Assembly (NCBI GenBank): GCA_050250755.1
Contig: JBFWOB010000018.1
Coordinates: 1-64,000, forward strand
Direction of reading: 5' to 3'
Length of the DNA stretch: 64,000 bases
Origin: Ga0077555 sp050250755
GTDB taxonomy: Bacteria > Pseudomonadota > Alphaproteobacteria > Rhizobiales > Hyphomicrobiaceae
The stretch's first letter is position 1; the number at the start of each line of letters is the position of its first letter. This document shows positions 8,100 through 17,322 of the stretch, piece after piece. The notes under the pieces were generated by a model, which worked only from the letters and a program-made list of their open reading frames with translations, was not told where the DNA came from and did no database searches. Made by a program: the position numbers and the translations under genes.

Positions 8100-11000
8100 T
8101 CAGCCTTGGTAGCTTTGCAAAGGGGCAACATTCAGACTGTCAGTCTTCAGTGCCCGGATCGCATCCACCACGGCAACCGCGCCTGCTAAAGTCGTATAGT
8201 AGGGAATGCGGTTCAAGAGGGCCGTGCGGCGAATATCTTTCGAATCCGCCAGGGCCTTGGACCCTTCAGTTGTGTTGAAGACGAGTTGCACCCCGCCATT
8301 CTTCATCAAATCGACGATGTGAGGACGGCCCTCGAGCACTTTGTTCACCTGCTCGCAAACAATGCCGTGCGCCTCGAAATGCCGCCGCGTGCCGCGCGTC
8401 GCAACGATGCGGAAGCCCATTTCGTTGAGCTCCCGCATCGCGCCGAGAATGTGATCCTTATCGCCGTCCCGGACAGAGACGAACACGGTGCCCGACGTCG
8501 GCAGCGCCGTACCCGAGCCGAGTTGGCTCTTCGCGAACGCGATGGCGAAATCGCGATCGATGCCCATCACCTCGCCTGTCGAACGCATCTCGGGGCCGAG
8601 AACCGTGTCGACACCGGGGAACCGCGCGAACGGAAAGACAGCTTCCTTGACGGCCACATGCTTGAGACGCGGTGGCTTCAGGTTGAACTCGGCCAACGGC
8701 GCACCCGCCATGACGCGCGCGGCAATGCCGGCGATCGGCAAACCAATGACCTTCGCGACGAACGGCACGGTGCGCGAGGCACGCGGGTTGACCTCGAGAA
8801 TATAAATCTGCCGGTCCTTGATCGCGTACTGCACGTTCATCAGACCGACAACGCCCAGCGCGAGCGCAAGGTCGCGCGTCTGCTTCTCGAGCCGCACCTG
8901 GATCGAGCTGTCGAGCGAATGCGCCGGAAGCGAGCACGCCGAATCGCCCGAATGAATACCGGCTTCTTCGATGTGCTCCATAATGCCGGCAATGAACGTG
9001 TCCCGACCGTCCGAAAGACAGTCCACGTCCACCTCGATCGCATCCGCGAGATAGCTGTCGATCAGCAGCGGGCGGCGCTCCGACACGGTCAGTTCGGAAT
9101 GGCCTTTGAGCGTGGCGGTGAGCCGCTGAATATAGCTTTCGAGGCCCAGCGTATCGGCCACGATCTCCATCGCACGCCCACCGAGCACGAAGGACGGACG
9201 GATGAGGACCGGGAAACCGATGCGGACGGCGACCTCCGCCGCTTCGCCTGGGCTTCTCGCGATCCCGCTCGCCGGTTGCTTGAGACCGAGCTTGTCGACC
9301 AGCGCCTTGAAGCGATCGCGATCCTCGGCCAGGTCGATCGCTGAAGGCGATGTGCCGAGAATGGGCACTCCCGCATCGCCCAACGCCTCGGCAAGCTTCA
9401 GCGGGGTCTGCCCACCGAACTGCACGATAACGCCTTTGAGCGTGCCCTTCTTCTGCTCGAGGCGGATGATCTCGAGCACGTCTTCAGCCGTCAGAGGCTC
9501 GAAGTAGAGCCGGTCGGACGTGTCGTAGTCGGTCGAGACGGTTTCCGGGTTGCAGTTGACCATGATGGTCTCGAACCCGGCATCAGAGAGCGCGAAGCAC
9601 GCGTGGCAGCAACAGTAGTCGAACTCGATGCCCTGCCCGATCCGATTCGGCCCGCCCCCCAGAATGATGATCTTCTGCTTGTCGCTTGGATCGGCCTCGC
9701 AGACAGGTTCGGCGAAAAGTCCACGCTCGTAGGTCGAGTACATGTAGGCCGTGGGCGAGCGGAACTCGGCGGCGCATGTGTCGATGCGCTTGAAGACGGG
9801 ATGTAGATCCAGTCGATTCCTCAGGGCGCGAACTTGGTCTTCCGTCTTGCGGGCAAGCATCGCCAGCCGCGCATCGGAAAAGCCCATCGCCTTCAGGCGG
9901 CGCAGCGCGTCGACGGTCTCGGGTAGCCCGTGGGTGCGGATCTTCTCCTCGACGTCGATGATCTCCTGGATGCGCGCCAGGAACCATGGGTCGATGCGGC
10001 AGGAACCATGGATCTGCTCGTGATCGACGCCGAGACGCATCGCCTGCGCGACCTTCAAAAGCCGGTCGGGCGTCGGACGTCCAAGAGCCGCACGAATGAC
10101 GTTCTTGTCGTCGCCCTGGCCGAGGCCTTCGAACGCCACGTCGTCGAGGCCGGTGAGGCCCGTTTCCAGCCCGCGCAGCGCCTTTTGCAGGCTTTCCGCG
10201 AACGTGCGCCCGATCGCCATCACCTCGCCGACCGACTTCATGGCGGTCGTCAACGTCGGATCGGAGCCGGGGAATTTTTCGAAAGCAAAGCGCGGGATCT
10301 TGGTGACGACGTAGTCGATGGTGGGCTCGAACGCTGCCGGCGTCGCACCACCTGTGATGTCGTTATCGAGCTCGTCGAGCGTGTAGCCAACCGCCAGCTT
10401 CGCCGCGACCTTGGCGATCGGAAAGCCCGTCGCTTTCGAAGCGAGCGCCGACGACCGCGAAACGCGCGGATTCATCTCGATGACGATCAGTCGTCCATCA
10501 TCCGGATTCACAGCAAACTGGACGTTTGATCCACCGGTCTCCACACCGATCTCGCGCAGCACCGCGATCGAGGCGTTGCGCATCATCTGGTATTCTTTGT
10601 CGGTGAGCGTCAACGCCGGGGCGACCGTGATCGAATCACCCGTGTGCACGCCCATCGGATCGACGTTCTCGATGGAGCAGACGATGATGCAGTTGTCCGC
10701 CTTATCGCGGACCACCTCCATCTCGTATTCCTTCCAGCCGAGCAGGCTCTCGTCGATCAGAATCTGGGCCGCGGGGGACGCGTCGAGACCCGATCGGGCA
10801 ATCTGCTCGAACTCCTCCCGGTTGTAGGCCACGCCGCCGCCTGTGCCGCCGAGCGTGAAGGCCGGGCGAATAATGGCTGGGAGACCAATCCTGTCGAGCG
10901 CCTTGAGGGCTTCAGAGAACCCCGTCGCGCGGTCGTAGTCGACGATCTGCCCCTCGGCGTTCCGGATCGCTGGCGACGAGGCAATCGCGGCGCGTGGGCT

Positions 11001-11426
11001 CTCGAGCCCGATTCGATCCATGGCCTCGCGAAAGAGTTTCCGATCCTCGGCCTTGTCGATCGCCTCCGCCCTGGCGCCGATCATTTCGACACCGAAGCGG
11101 GCGAGCGTGCCATCCCGGTCGAGCGCCAGCGCCGTGTTCAGCGCGGTCTGACCGCCCATCGTCGGTAGAAGGGCATCGGGGCGCTCCTTCTCGATGATGC
11201 GGGCGACAATTTCGGGCGTGATGGGCTCGATGTAGGTCGCATCGGCGAGATCCGGGTCCGTCATGATCGTTGCCGGATTCGAATTGACGAGGACGATGCG
11301 GTAGCCCTCGGCCTTCAACGCCTTGCATGCCTGCGTGCCCGAGTAATCGAACTCGCAGGCCTGGCCGATCACGATCGGCCCTGCCCCGATGATGAGGATG
11401 GATTTGATGTCTGTGCGCTTTGGCAT
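8100..11426 (-). CDS. carB: Carbamoyl-phosphate synthase large subunit
   Basis: This 1108-residue enzyme (E. coli CarB is 1073) shows both homologous halves. The first begins KSILIIGAGPIVIGQACEFDYSG and the second KIIILGGGPNRIGQGIEFDYCCCHA, each with an ATP-grasp fold. The C terminus carries the allosteric MGS-like domain (VFVSVRDGDKDHIL to the end). With CarA it makes carbamoyl phosphate from glutamine-derived ammonia, bicarbonate and two ATP for pyrimidine and arginine synthesis in the cytoplasm. carA is not in the window, and greA follows downstream. Start and stop are unambiguous, with no frameshift across 3.3 kb. Confidence 0.98.
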   Translation of the reverse strand: MPKRTDIKSILIIGAGPIVIGQACEFDYSGTQACKALKAEGYRIVLVNSNPATIMTDPDLADATYIEPITPEIVARIIEKERPDALLPTMGGQTALNTALALDRDGTLARFGVEMIGARAEAIDKAEDRKLFREAMDRIGLESPRAAIASSPAIRNAEGQIVDYDRATGFSEALKALDRIGLPAIIRPAFTLGGTGGGVAYNREEFEQIARSGLDASPAAQILIDESLLGWKEYEMEVVRDKADNCIIVCSIENVDPMGVHTGDSITVAPALTLTDKEYQMMRNASIAVLREIGVETGGSNVQFAVNPDDGRLIVIEMNPRVSRSSALASKATGFPIAKVAAKLAVGYTLDELDNDITGGATPAAFEPTIDYVVTKIPRFAFEKFPGSDPTLTTAMKSVGEVMAIGRTFAESLQKALRGLETGLTGLDDVAFEGLGQGDDKNVIRAALGRPTPDRLLKVAQAMRLGVDHEQIHGSCRIDPWFLARIQEIIDVEEKIRTHGLPETVDALRRLKAMGFSDARLAMLARKTEDQVRALRNRLDLHPVFKRIDTCAAEFRSPTAYMYSTYERGLFAEPVCEADPSDKQKIIILGGGPNRIGQGIEFDYCCCHACFALSDAGFETIMVNCNPETVSTDYDTSDRLYFEPLTAEDVLEIIRLEQKKGTLKGVIVQFGGQTPLKLAEALGDAGVPILGTSPSAIDLAEDRDRFKALVDKLGLKQPASGIARSPGEAAEVAVRIGFPVLIRPSFVLGGRAMEIVADTLGLESYIQRLTATLKGHSELTVSERRPLLIDSYLADAIEVDVDCLSDGRDTFIAGIMEHIEEAGIHSGDSACSLPAHSLDSSIQVRLEKQTRDLALALGVVGLMNVQYAIKDRQIYILEVNPRASRTVPFVAKVIGLPIAGIAARVMAGAPLAEFNLKPPRLKHVAVKEAVFPFARFPGVDTVLGPEMRSTGEVMGIDRDFAIAFAKSQLGSGTALPTSGTVFVSVRDGDKDHILGAMRELNEMGFRIVATRGTRRHFEAHGIVCEQVNKVLEGRPHIVDLMKNGGVQLVFNTTEGSKALADSKDIRRTALLNRIPYYTTLAGAVAVVDAIRALKTDSLNVAPLQSYQG

Positions 11427-11681
11427 GGCGCCGCTTATTAGTGTACTGCGGGGAGATTGGCTATACCGCGCTTACGCTGTGCGTGAACGGCATGTACCGC
11501 AATGTGCCGTGCGCGACGGCCTTGCGACACATCACGGCGCCGCTGGATGCACGAGATCAGCGGGCGCGTGATACCGTCGCACTTAATCCGGACCGTGCGT
11601 TAACCAAGATGGCCGCCCAGAGTTGTAGCTCCGATCTATTGTCCCCAGAAAACGGTCCGGACAACTCGCATTGGGGACTAG

Positions 11682-12401
11682 ATGCTGGAAAATCGAAACG
11701 GCTTTAGATCCGGTCTAGCGACGCTTGCCGGAACGTTAGTGCTGCTGGCGATGCCGTCCGTGGCCGACGCCAAGCGACCGGGGGGACGCCATTGTGCCAG
11801 CGGCATATGTCATCGCGTGATGACGCTGGCCGAGACAGAGGCCCAGATCGGCAAGCTTCGGCGCTTCAAGACCTCATACTATGACGATTGCCGCCGCGAC
11901 CGCTTCAACCCGTGCGGGCTGACCAGCTCGGGCGAGGTATTCCGCCCTCATACGCCCGACAACGCAGCGAGCGCCATTCATCCGGATGGAACGATCCTAG
12001 TCGTCAGGAACCCGGAAACGCGTCTTGCCGCGGTCGTTCGCGTCAACAATTTCGGTCCCTTTCGCGGCGACCGAAAGCTGGACGTCTCGCGCGCCACCGC
12101 ACAGCGCCTCGGCTTTGCTCGTCGCGGTGTGGCTGCGCTTGAGGTGATGGTTGTCCACGCACCGACGCCCGCAGAGACCCGCTATGCGCGCAAGCGTCGC
12201 TATGCGACCGTGCCTGGGTTCATCGGCTCGGCAACGACGATCGACAGCGCCTACATGAGGTACGCCGATCTGACGTTGCATACGAGAATTGCTCAGCTCG
12301 ACAAGACGACCTGCCACGTCGCAGCAAACCGGCGCACGCCGCGCCTCAAGCTGATCGCGTCCTTGCCAAACGGAAGCACCACCCGCCTTGCACGGAACTG
12401 A
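11682..12401 (+). CDS. Exported RlpA-like double-psi beta-barrel protein
   Basis: The protein has 239 residues, with a signal peptide (about 1-30, cut near VADA). An RlpA-like double-psi barrel covers about 64-158: TSYYDD, GLTSSGEVF with Glu85, GTILVVRNPETRLAAVVRV, VNNFGPFRGDRKLDVSRATAQRLGF, and GVAALEVMVV. RlpA proteins bind or cleave naked glycan strands of peptidoglycan. In the usual VNDRGP motif the Asp and Arg are replaced here by Asn123 and Phe124, so lytic activity is doubtful. A further 80-residue basic tail with one Cys follows the barrel. There is no SPOR domain. It is transcribed divergently from carB and ends at a strong hairpin shared with the next, convergent gene. Confidence 0.75.
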   Translation: MLENRNGFRSGLATLAGTLVLLAMPSVADAKRPGGRHCASGICHRVMTLAETEAQIGKLRRFKTSYYDDCRRDRFNPCGLTSSGEVFRPHTPDNAASAIHPDGTILVVRNPETRLAAVVRVNNFGPFRGDRKLDVSRATAQRLGFARRGVAALEVMVVHAPTPAETRYARKRRYATVPGFIGSATTIDSAYMRYADLTLHTRIAQLDKTTCHVAANRRTPRLKLIASLPNGSTTRLARN

Positions 12402-12406
12402 AAACA

Positions 12407-12442
12407 GCCGCCGCCTGGGAGATTTGCTCCCGCGGGCGGCGG
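12407..12442. terminator. Bidirectional hairpin between convergent genes
   Basis: GCCGCCGCC-GGGAG pairs with CTCCC-GGGCGGCGG around an ATTTG loop. T-rich bases follow on the minus-strand side (TGTTTT) and, more weakly, on the plus side. It sits between the RlpA-like stop at 12401 and the M20 stop at 12452, so it can serve both genes. Confidence 0.75.
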
Positions 12443-12451
12443 ACTTCTCGT

Positions 12452-13621
12452 TTACGCGGCGGGCATCGCCGTTTCCACGAGACGCGCCCAATAGGACACG
12501 CCCACAGGAATGGCCTCATCGTTGAAGTCGTAGGCTGGATGATGCAGGCCCGCAGTCGATCCGTTGCCCATGAAGATGAAGGCGCCGGGACGGGCTTCGA
12601 GCATGTAGGAAAAATCCTCTGCACCCATTACCGGCACCATGTCGAATTCGACGCCGCCTTCACCTGACACGTCGCGCGCAACCGATGCCGCAAACGCCGC
12701 TTGCCGCTCGTGATTCTGGGTGACCGGGTAGCCCCGCCGGTAACTGAGCTTGATCTTGGCGCGATGTGTTGCGCCGACGCCCGCACAGATTTCGCCCATG
12801 CGCGCCTCGATGAAATCGCGCAGCTTGGCATCGAGCGTCCGCACCGTACCCTGGAGCTTGGCCGTCTGCGGGATGACGTTGGTCGCCTCGCCGGCCTGAA
12901 ACATCGTCACGGAAACGACGGCGTTCTTCAACGGATCGACGTTGCGCGCGACGATCGTCTGCAGCGCGCTGTGGAGCTGGCAACCGACCGAGACGGGGTC
13001 CACGCTGACATGCGGTCGCGACGCGTGCGCGCCATAGCCCTCGATGTCGATCGCGAACGTATCGGCGGCTGCCATCAGCGGCCCCGGCCTCAGCGCGAAA
13101 TGACCGACCGGAATCCCGGGCATGTTGTGCATGCCGTAGACTTCCTGAACCCCAAAGCGGTCCATCATACCATCTTTCACCATCGCGAGGCCGCCCGCGC
13201 CACCTTCCTCGGCCGGCTGAAAAATGATGACTGCGGTGCCGTCGAAATTCCTAGTCTCGGCCAGATATTTGGCAGCGCCGAGCAACATCGCGGTGTGACC
13301 GTCATGGCCGCACGCATGGGCCCGTCCTTTGACCGTGGACGCGTAAGGCAGGTCCGTCGTCTCGGACATCGGTAAGGCATCCATGTCGGCCCTGAGCCCG
13401 ATCACCCTGCCCGATGTGTTGGTGCGCCCCTTGATCACCGCGACGACTCCGGTGCGACCGATCCCCGGGACGACCTCATCGCAACCGAACTCGCGCAACC
13501 TCTCCTCCACGATTCCCGCAGTACGGTGCACCTCGTAGAGAATTTCGGGGTTGGCGTGGAAATCGCGCCGCCAAGCCGTGATCTCTTCTTTCAGACCAGC
13601 GGCACGATTGACGATCGGCAT
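12452..13621 (-). CDS. M20 family amidohydrolase (hippurate hydrolase / N-acyl amino acid hydrolase-like)
   Basis: This 389-residue M20D-type metallohydrolase has the ADMDALP motif (78-84), HACGHDGHT with metal ligands Cys104 and His106 (102-110), the PAEEGG motif with Glu138/Glu139, and the late GAEDFSYML metal-site motif. A lid domain for dimerisation lies between (about 185-300). Relatives remove acyl groups from amino acids or hydrolyse amide-linked conjugates such as hippurate or auxin conjugates. The ATG at 13621 is preceded by GAGGAG at good spacing. The next gene, the flavoprotein, lies 16 bases upstream on the same strand, so the two are probably co-transcribed. Confidence 0.88.
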   Translation of the reverse strand: MPIVNRAAGLKEEITAWRRDFHANPEILYEVHRTAGIVEERLREFGCDEVVPGIGRTGVVAVIKGRTNTSGRVIGLRADMDALPMSETTDLPYASTVKGRAHACGHDGHTAMLLGAAKYLAETRNFDGTAVIIFQPAEEGGAGGLAMVKDGMMDRFGVQEVYGMHNMPGIPVGHFALRPGPLMAAADTFAIDIEGYGAHASRPHVSVDPVSVGCQLHSALQTIVARNVDPLKNAVVSVTMFQAGEATNVIPQTAKLQGTVRTLDAKLRDFIEARMGEICAGVGATHRAKIKLSYRRGYPVTQNHERQAAFAASVARDVSGEGGVEFDMVPVMGAEDFSYMLEARPGAFIFMGNGSTAGLHHPAYDFNDEAIPVGVSYWARLVETAMPAA

Positions 13622-13637
13622 CGGTGTCTCCTCGGGA

Positions 13638-14903
13638 TTAGACGCGCGTTTCGGACGGGCCGCGTGAGACCACGTCGAGCTCCGGATTGGACGGAACCCG
13701 TCCAAGGTAGCGCAGCACGCCGTTTCCGGCAGCATATCCCGTCGCAAAGCATCCCTGCAGCAGATAACCGCCGGTGGGCGCCTCCCAATCCAACATCTCG
13801 CCCGCCACGAAGAGGCCGGGACGTGCCTTGATCATCATGCCAAGGTCGATCTCGTCGAGTGCCACGCCGCCGGCGGTGGAGATCGCACGTTCGAGCGCGC
13901 CCATTCCGACAACGGACAGCGTCACCGCCTTGATGGCGCGGGCTAGGCTTTCGGCATCACCCGGCAGCGCATTGGCCGTCGCCTCGCGCAAGAGTCCGAT
14001 CGCGACCGGCGCCAGATGGACCGTCTTTCGGAGCCATTCGGAAACCGACTGCTTGCCGCGAGGCCGCGAAAGGCGGGCCATCAGGTCAGCATGCGACAGA
14101 TCGGGACGTAGATCGATCGCGAGCGAAGCCGAGCCGCGTCGGGCCAGCGCGGCGCGAATCGCGGGTGTCATCGCGTAGACAGCACCGCCTTCGAGCCCAT
14201 CGCGAGTGACGATCGCCTCGCCGCGCATGCGAACGTCGTCGACCGCGAGAGCGATGCGCTTCAGCGGCGCACCTGCGAATCGATCACGAAAGTGCGCTCC
14301 CCAACCAATCGTCACCCCGACATTGGACGGTGCGAGCGATTTGACAGAGATACCGAGCCCATCAAGCCACGGCACCCACGTGCCATCGGAACCAAGCCGG
14401 GGCCAACTCCCGCCACCGAGCGCCAGTACAATGGCGTCGGCCGCAACTGCCTCAGGCGGCGAATCACCTGCGGCAATGCAGGCAGCACCGCTCTCATCGA
14501 ACCCCGTCAGTCTGTGGCGCGTGCGGATCTCGACGCCCTGCTGCGCCAGCCGCACCAGCCACGCACGCAGCAGTGGAGACGCCTTCATGGCGCGCGGAAA
14601 AATGCGCCCGCTGGATCCGACGAACGTCTCCTGTCCGAGGCCGGCGGCCATCTCACAGAGGGCTGCTGGTGGAAACGCTCCGACCACGTTTTGCATGAAA
14701 GCACGGGCAGCGCCGTAACGGCCGAGAAACGCTTCCAGTTCTTCGTTGTGCGTCAAGTTGAGGCCACCGCGCCCCGCCATCAGCAGTTTTCGGCCGACGC
14801 TCGGCATCCGCTCGAAGACGGTCACGTGGATGCCTGCCGAGGAGATGACATCAGCAGCCATGAGTCCAGCCGGCCCCCCACCGACAACGGTGACGCGCGT
14901 CAT
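13638..14903 (-). CDS. HI0933/YhiN-like flavoprotein (TIGR03862 type)
   Basis: The protein has 421 residues and opens with an FAD-binding Rossmann motif, VTVVGGGPAGLMAADV (4-19), followed by the family's RKLLMAGRGGLNLTHNE. Later blocks are ALGGGSWPRLGSDG and the closing FVAGEMLDWEAPTGGYLLQGCFATGYAAG, which contacts FAD. The HI0933-like family (BaiN/RdsA relatives) holds NAD(P)/FAD-dependent oxidoreductases; physiological substrates are mostly unknown. The ATG at 14903 gives an N terminus that starts directly at the Rossmann strand. The gene is 52 bases downstream of the glyoxalase and 16 bases upstream of the M20 hydrolase, so all three may be one operon. Confidence 0.85.
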   Translation of the reverse strand: MTRVTVVGGGPAGLMAADVISSAGIHVTVFERMPSVGRKLLMAGRGGLNLTHNEELEAFLGRYGAARAFMQNVVGAFPPAALCEMAAGLGQETFVGSSGRIFPRAMKASPLLRAWLVRLAQQGVEIRTRHRLTGFDESGAACIAAGDSPPEAVAADAIVLALGGGSWPRLGSDGTWVPWLDGLGISVKSLAPSNVGVTIGWGAHFRDRFAGAPLKRIALAVDDVRMRGEAIVTRDGLEGGAVYAMTPAIRAALARRGSASLAIDLRPDLSHADLMARLSRPRGKQSVSEWLRKTVHLAPVAIGLLREATANALPGDAESLARAIKAVTLSVVGMGALERAISTAGGVALDEIDLGMMIKARPGLFVAGEMLDWEAPTGGYLLQGCFATGYAAGNGVLRYLGRVPSNPELDVVSRGPSETRV

Positions 14904-14955
14904 GCAGGTCTCACAGGTTGCGTTGTGGTGTCGGTTTTGTCTCTGGTGCTGGTGC

Positions 14956-15396
14956 TCACCAGACGCCTGTATTCGGCATGGACGCCCACGGCTCGGCTTT
15001 CGCCTTCGATTCGCCCTTTTGCAGCAGCTCGATCGAGATATTGTCGGGCGAGCGAACGAACGCCATACGCCCGTCACGCGGCGGCCGGTTGATCGTAACG
15101 CCCGCTTTCATCAGGCGGTCGCAGGTGGCGTAGATGTCGTCGACCTCGAAGGCGAGATGTCCGAAGTTGCGTCCGCCTGCGTAAGCCTCGGGATCCCAGT
15201 TGTAGGTCAGCTCGAGCAACGGCGCCCGGGTATCGCGTCCCGCCTGCTCGTCCTCGCTCGCTGCAAGGAATACCAACGTGAAGCGCCCGGCATCGTTGTC
15301 GATGCGGCGGACCTCCTTCATGCCCATCTTGTTGCAGTAGAAGTCGAGGCTCTGTTCGATGCTGGTGACCCGGACCATCGTATGCAGGTAGCGCAT
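14956..15396 (-). CDS. Lactoylglutathione lyase (glyoxalase I)-like protein
   Basis: This 146-residue vicinal-oxygen-chelate protein carries glyoxalase I blocks: MRYLHTMVRVTSIEQSLDFYCNKMGMKEVRR with the first metal His (His5), LLELTYNWDPEAY with the Glu, FGHLAFEVDDIYATCDRL with the second His, and IELLQKGE with the last Glu. Glyoxalase I isomerises the hemithioacetal of methylglyoxal and glutathione to lactoylglutathione. The pattern agrees with true GloA, including the YNWD segment, but a related lyase or dioxygenase cannot be excluded. GGAG precedes the ATG at 15396 at good spacing. It is the first gene of the minus-strand run that continues into the flavoprotein. Confidence 0.88.
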   Translation of the reverse strand: MRYLHTMVRVTSIEQSLDFYCNKMGMKEVRRIDNDAGRFTLVFLAASEDEQAGRDTRAPLLELTYNWDPEAYAGGRNFGHLAFEVDDIYATCDRLMKAGVTINRPPRDGRMAFVRSPDNISIELLQKGESKAKAEPWASMPNTGVW

Positions 15397-15934
15397 GGCG
15401 TCGTTTCTCCGGAGTGACGAAAAGCTGGCGCATTGTGTGATCCCGTTGATCGGGATGCAACGGTGCTGTCGGCCGAGGCGCTGACGGGCCTCGATGTTCA
15501 TCGCGGTGGTGCGGGAGTGAGGGCGGCGCTCGCCGACAGCCAAGTGATTCGCTACGAACGCGATTTGAACGCCTCTCAACCCCCTTCCCGCCACCATCTC
15601 GCCCCATTTCCGGGCCGTCCACAGGGGACTATGCACAGCCTTCGTACCAGTCTGAAGAACGCCTTTCACCGGAGGCGAATTTTAGTTGGTTAACCATATC
15701 TTGACGCCTTTTTGCTGCCACGCGACGGGAGCTGGAAATAGGCGCCCGGCAGGGCCGTTCCCGCAAAAACCGTCTGGACACTCGATCGTACGACATGCCT
15801 ATTTCCCGACGTCACGAAGCGGCGCCCGGTGAGGGGGCAATCGAGCCAGGTAAGACCGCTCGGGACGGGGGATGATCCGTAAAGGGCCGGATGTCTTCTC
15901 GAGTCAAAACCGTAGAAAGTAAGCGGGGTTTCGA
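15397..15934. other. Intergenic region between gloA-like gene and cold-shock gene (538 bases)
   Basis: No credible gene was found. It must hold the divergent promoters of the glyoxalase (minus) and the double cold-shock protein (plus). A small hairpin, ATCCCG-TTGAT-CGGGAT, lies near 15442-15458. AT-rich sequence with a TTGACG hexamer lies near 15701, with no convincing -10 partner. The long leader before the cold-shock gene may be a regulatory 5'UTR, as in other csp mRNAs (inference). Confidence 0.4.
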
Positions 15935-16528
15935 ATGGGGGATGCAGCGAAGTTGTCTCCAGACACACTGGAGACACTCAACGAGGAACTTAGGAACGAC
16001 GTTGCTGGTGGTCTTGAGGTTTTCGAGATCGCAGGCTCGATCAAATGGTTCGATGCCTCGAAAGGGTACGGATTCATCGTTCCCGACAACGGCCTTCCGG
16101 ACGTTCTCCTGCATGTAACTTGCCTCCGGGCGGGTGGGCATCAGACCGCCTATGAGGGTGCGCGTGTTCATGCACAGGTTCTGCGCCGGCCGAAGGGCAT
16201 GCAGGCCTTCCGCATTCTCAGCATGGACGAGAGCACAGCCATCCATCCCTCGCAGCTTCCGCAGCGCACGCATGTCGTCGTGACTCCCGAAAGCGGCTGG
16301 GAACGCGCGATGGTGAAGTGGTTCAACCGCGTCCGGGGCTTTGGCTTCTTGACTCGCGGCGACGGAACCCCCGATGTGTTCGTGCATATGGAGACGTTGC
16401 GCCGGTTTGGTTTCACTGAGCTGCGTCCGGGCCAGATCGTCCAGGTCCGCTGGGGCATGGGCGAGAAGGGCTGCATGGCTGCCGAACTGCGGCCTGACGG
16501 CTTGACCCCGACTTTGCAGTCGCACTGA
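15935..16528 (+). CDS. Cold-shock protein with two cold-shock domains
   Basis: The protein has 197 residues and two cold-shock domains in tandem. Domain 1 (about 31-97) shows GSIKWFDASKGYGFIVPDNG and DVLLHV; domain 2 (about 123-188) shows AMVKWFNRVRGFGFLTRGDG and DVFVHM. Both therefore keep RNP1 and RNP2 aromatic residues for single-stranded nucleic acid binding. A 30-residue acidic N-terminal extension precedes domain 1, and a linker of about 25 residues separates the two. Double-domain Csp proteins are typical of alphaproteobacteria and act as RNA chaperones or antiterminators. The ATG at 15935 has only a weak ribosome site. It is followed 55 bases later by the DUF192 gene on the same strand. 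Confidence 0.9.
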   Translation: MGDAAKLSPDTLETLNEELRNDVAGGLEVFEIAGSIKWFDASKGYGFIVPDNGLPDVLLHVTCLRAGGHQTAYEGARVHAQVLRRPKGMQAFRILSMDESTAIHPSQLPQRTHVVVTPESGWERAMVKWFNRVRGFGFLTRGDGTPDVFVHMETLRRFGFTELRPGQIVQVRWGMGEKGCMAAELRPDGLTPTLQSH

Positions 16529-16583
16529 AGAACGACTTGGCGCACGCGGCTCTCCAGGATTCACTCCGATCAAAGCAAGTTGC

Positions 16584-17081
16584 ATGCGCCGAGTAAGTTC
16601 GACATTCTCCCGCAGGGCTGCGACTATCGCGGCCCTGTTTCTGTTTGCCCACATCGCTATGGCGATTGCAGGTGCGGCATCGCTTCGGGCCGAGATGCGC
16701 AAAGACGTTCTCAAGCTGATCACGGCCAGCGGCACGCATGCCTTCCAGATTGAGGTAGCGGAGACGGCCGCGGAGAAATCGCGCGGCCTCATGTTCCGAC
16801 GAACGCTGGCCGCCGACGCCGGGATGCTGTTTCCCTATACGCCGCCCCAAGAGGCGACGATGTGGATGCGCAATACCTATATCTCCCTCGATATGGTGTT
16901 CATCAGAAAGGATGGCATCGTTCATCGCATCGAAGCGAACACAGAGCCTTTCTCGGAGGCCGTGATCGCCTCCAACGGCGACGTCGCAGCCGTTCTCGAG
17001 CTCAAAGCTGGGACCGCCCGGCATATCCAGTTGAAGGCCGGCGACAAGGTGTTGCACAAGCTTTTCAGCACGGCACCGTAG
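16584..17081 (+). CDS. Exported DUF192 family protein
   Basis: This 165-residue protein starts with a basic, hydrophobic signal peptide (RRVSSTFSRRAATIAALFLFAHIAMAIAGAASLRAE, about 2-37). The DUF192 domain follows: FQIEVAETAAEKSRGLMFRRTL, GMLFPYTPPQEATMWMRNTYISLDMVFI and the closing VLELKAGTARHIQLKAGD. The family is widespread in envelopes and of unknown function. It lies downstream of the cold-shock gene and upstream of tRNA-Pro, probably read with the former. The MWMRNT motif, a family hallmark, is intact. Confidence 0.88.
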   Translation: MRRVSSTFSRRAATIAALFLFAHIAMAIAGAASLRAEMRKDVLKLITASGTHAFQIEVAETAAEKSRGLMFRRTLAADAGMLFPYTPPQEATMWMRNTYISLDMVFIRKDGIVHRIEANTEPFSEAVIASNGDVAAVLELKAGTARHIQLKAGDKVLHKLFSTAP

Positions 17082-17183
17082 GCCGATGGACGCTGGGCGC
17101 ATCGCGCGTGGCGCCAATCTCCCGGCACGTCACCAATGACCTTGACGTGGCCCAGCGAACCGGGCAAATCGGGACGACGATGA

Positions 17184-17260
17184 CGGGGCATAGCTCAGCC
17201 TGGTAGAGCGCCTGCTTTGGGAGCAGGAAGTCGGGAGTTCGAATCTCTCTGCCCCGACCA
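17184..17260 (+). tRNA. tRNA-Pro (anticodon UGG)
   Basis: This is a 77-base cloverleaf with acceptor stem CGGGGCA/TGCCCCG, D arm around AGCTCAGCCTGGTAGAGC, anticodon stem CCTGC/GCAGG with loop TTTGGGA (anticodon TGG at 17218-17220), T loop GTTCGAATC, discriminator A and an encoded CCA end. All four stems pair. Confidence 0.97.
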
Positions 17261-17322
17261 TTCGGCCGCCGCCGGATGATCGGCCGTTCCATCGGTGCTC
17301 AGCCAACGAGACACATCAGATC

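Noticed and set aside
15690..15977. A minus-strand 95-codon frame upstream of the cold-shock gene
   Set aside because: It has no ribosome site or motif and its start lies within the cold-shock coding region.
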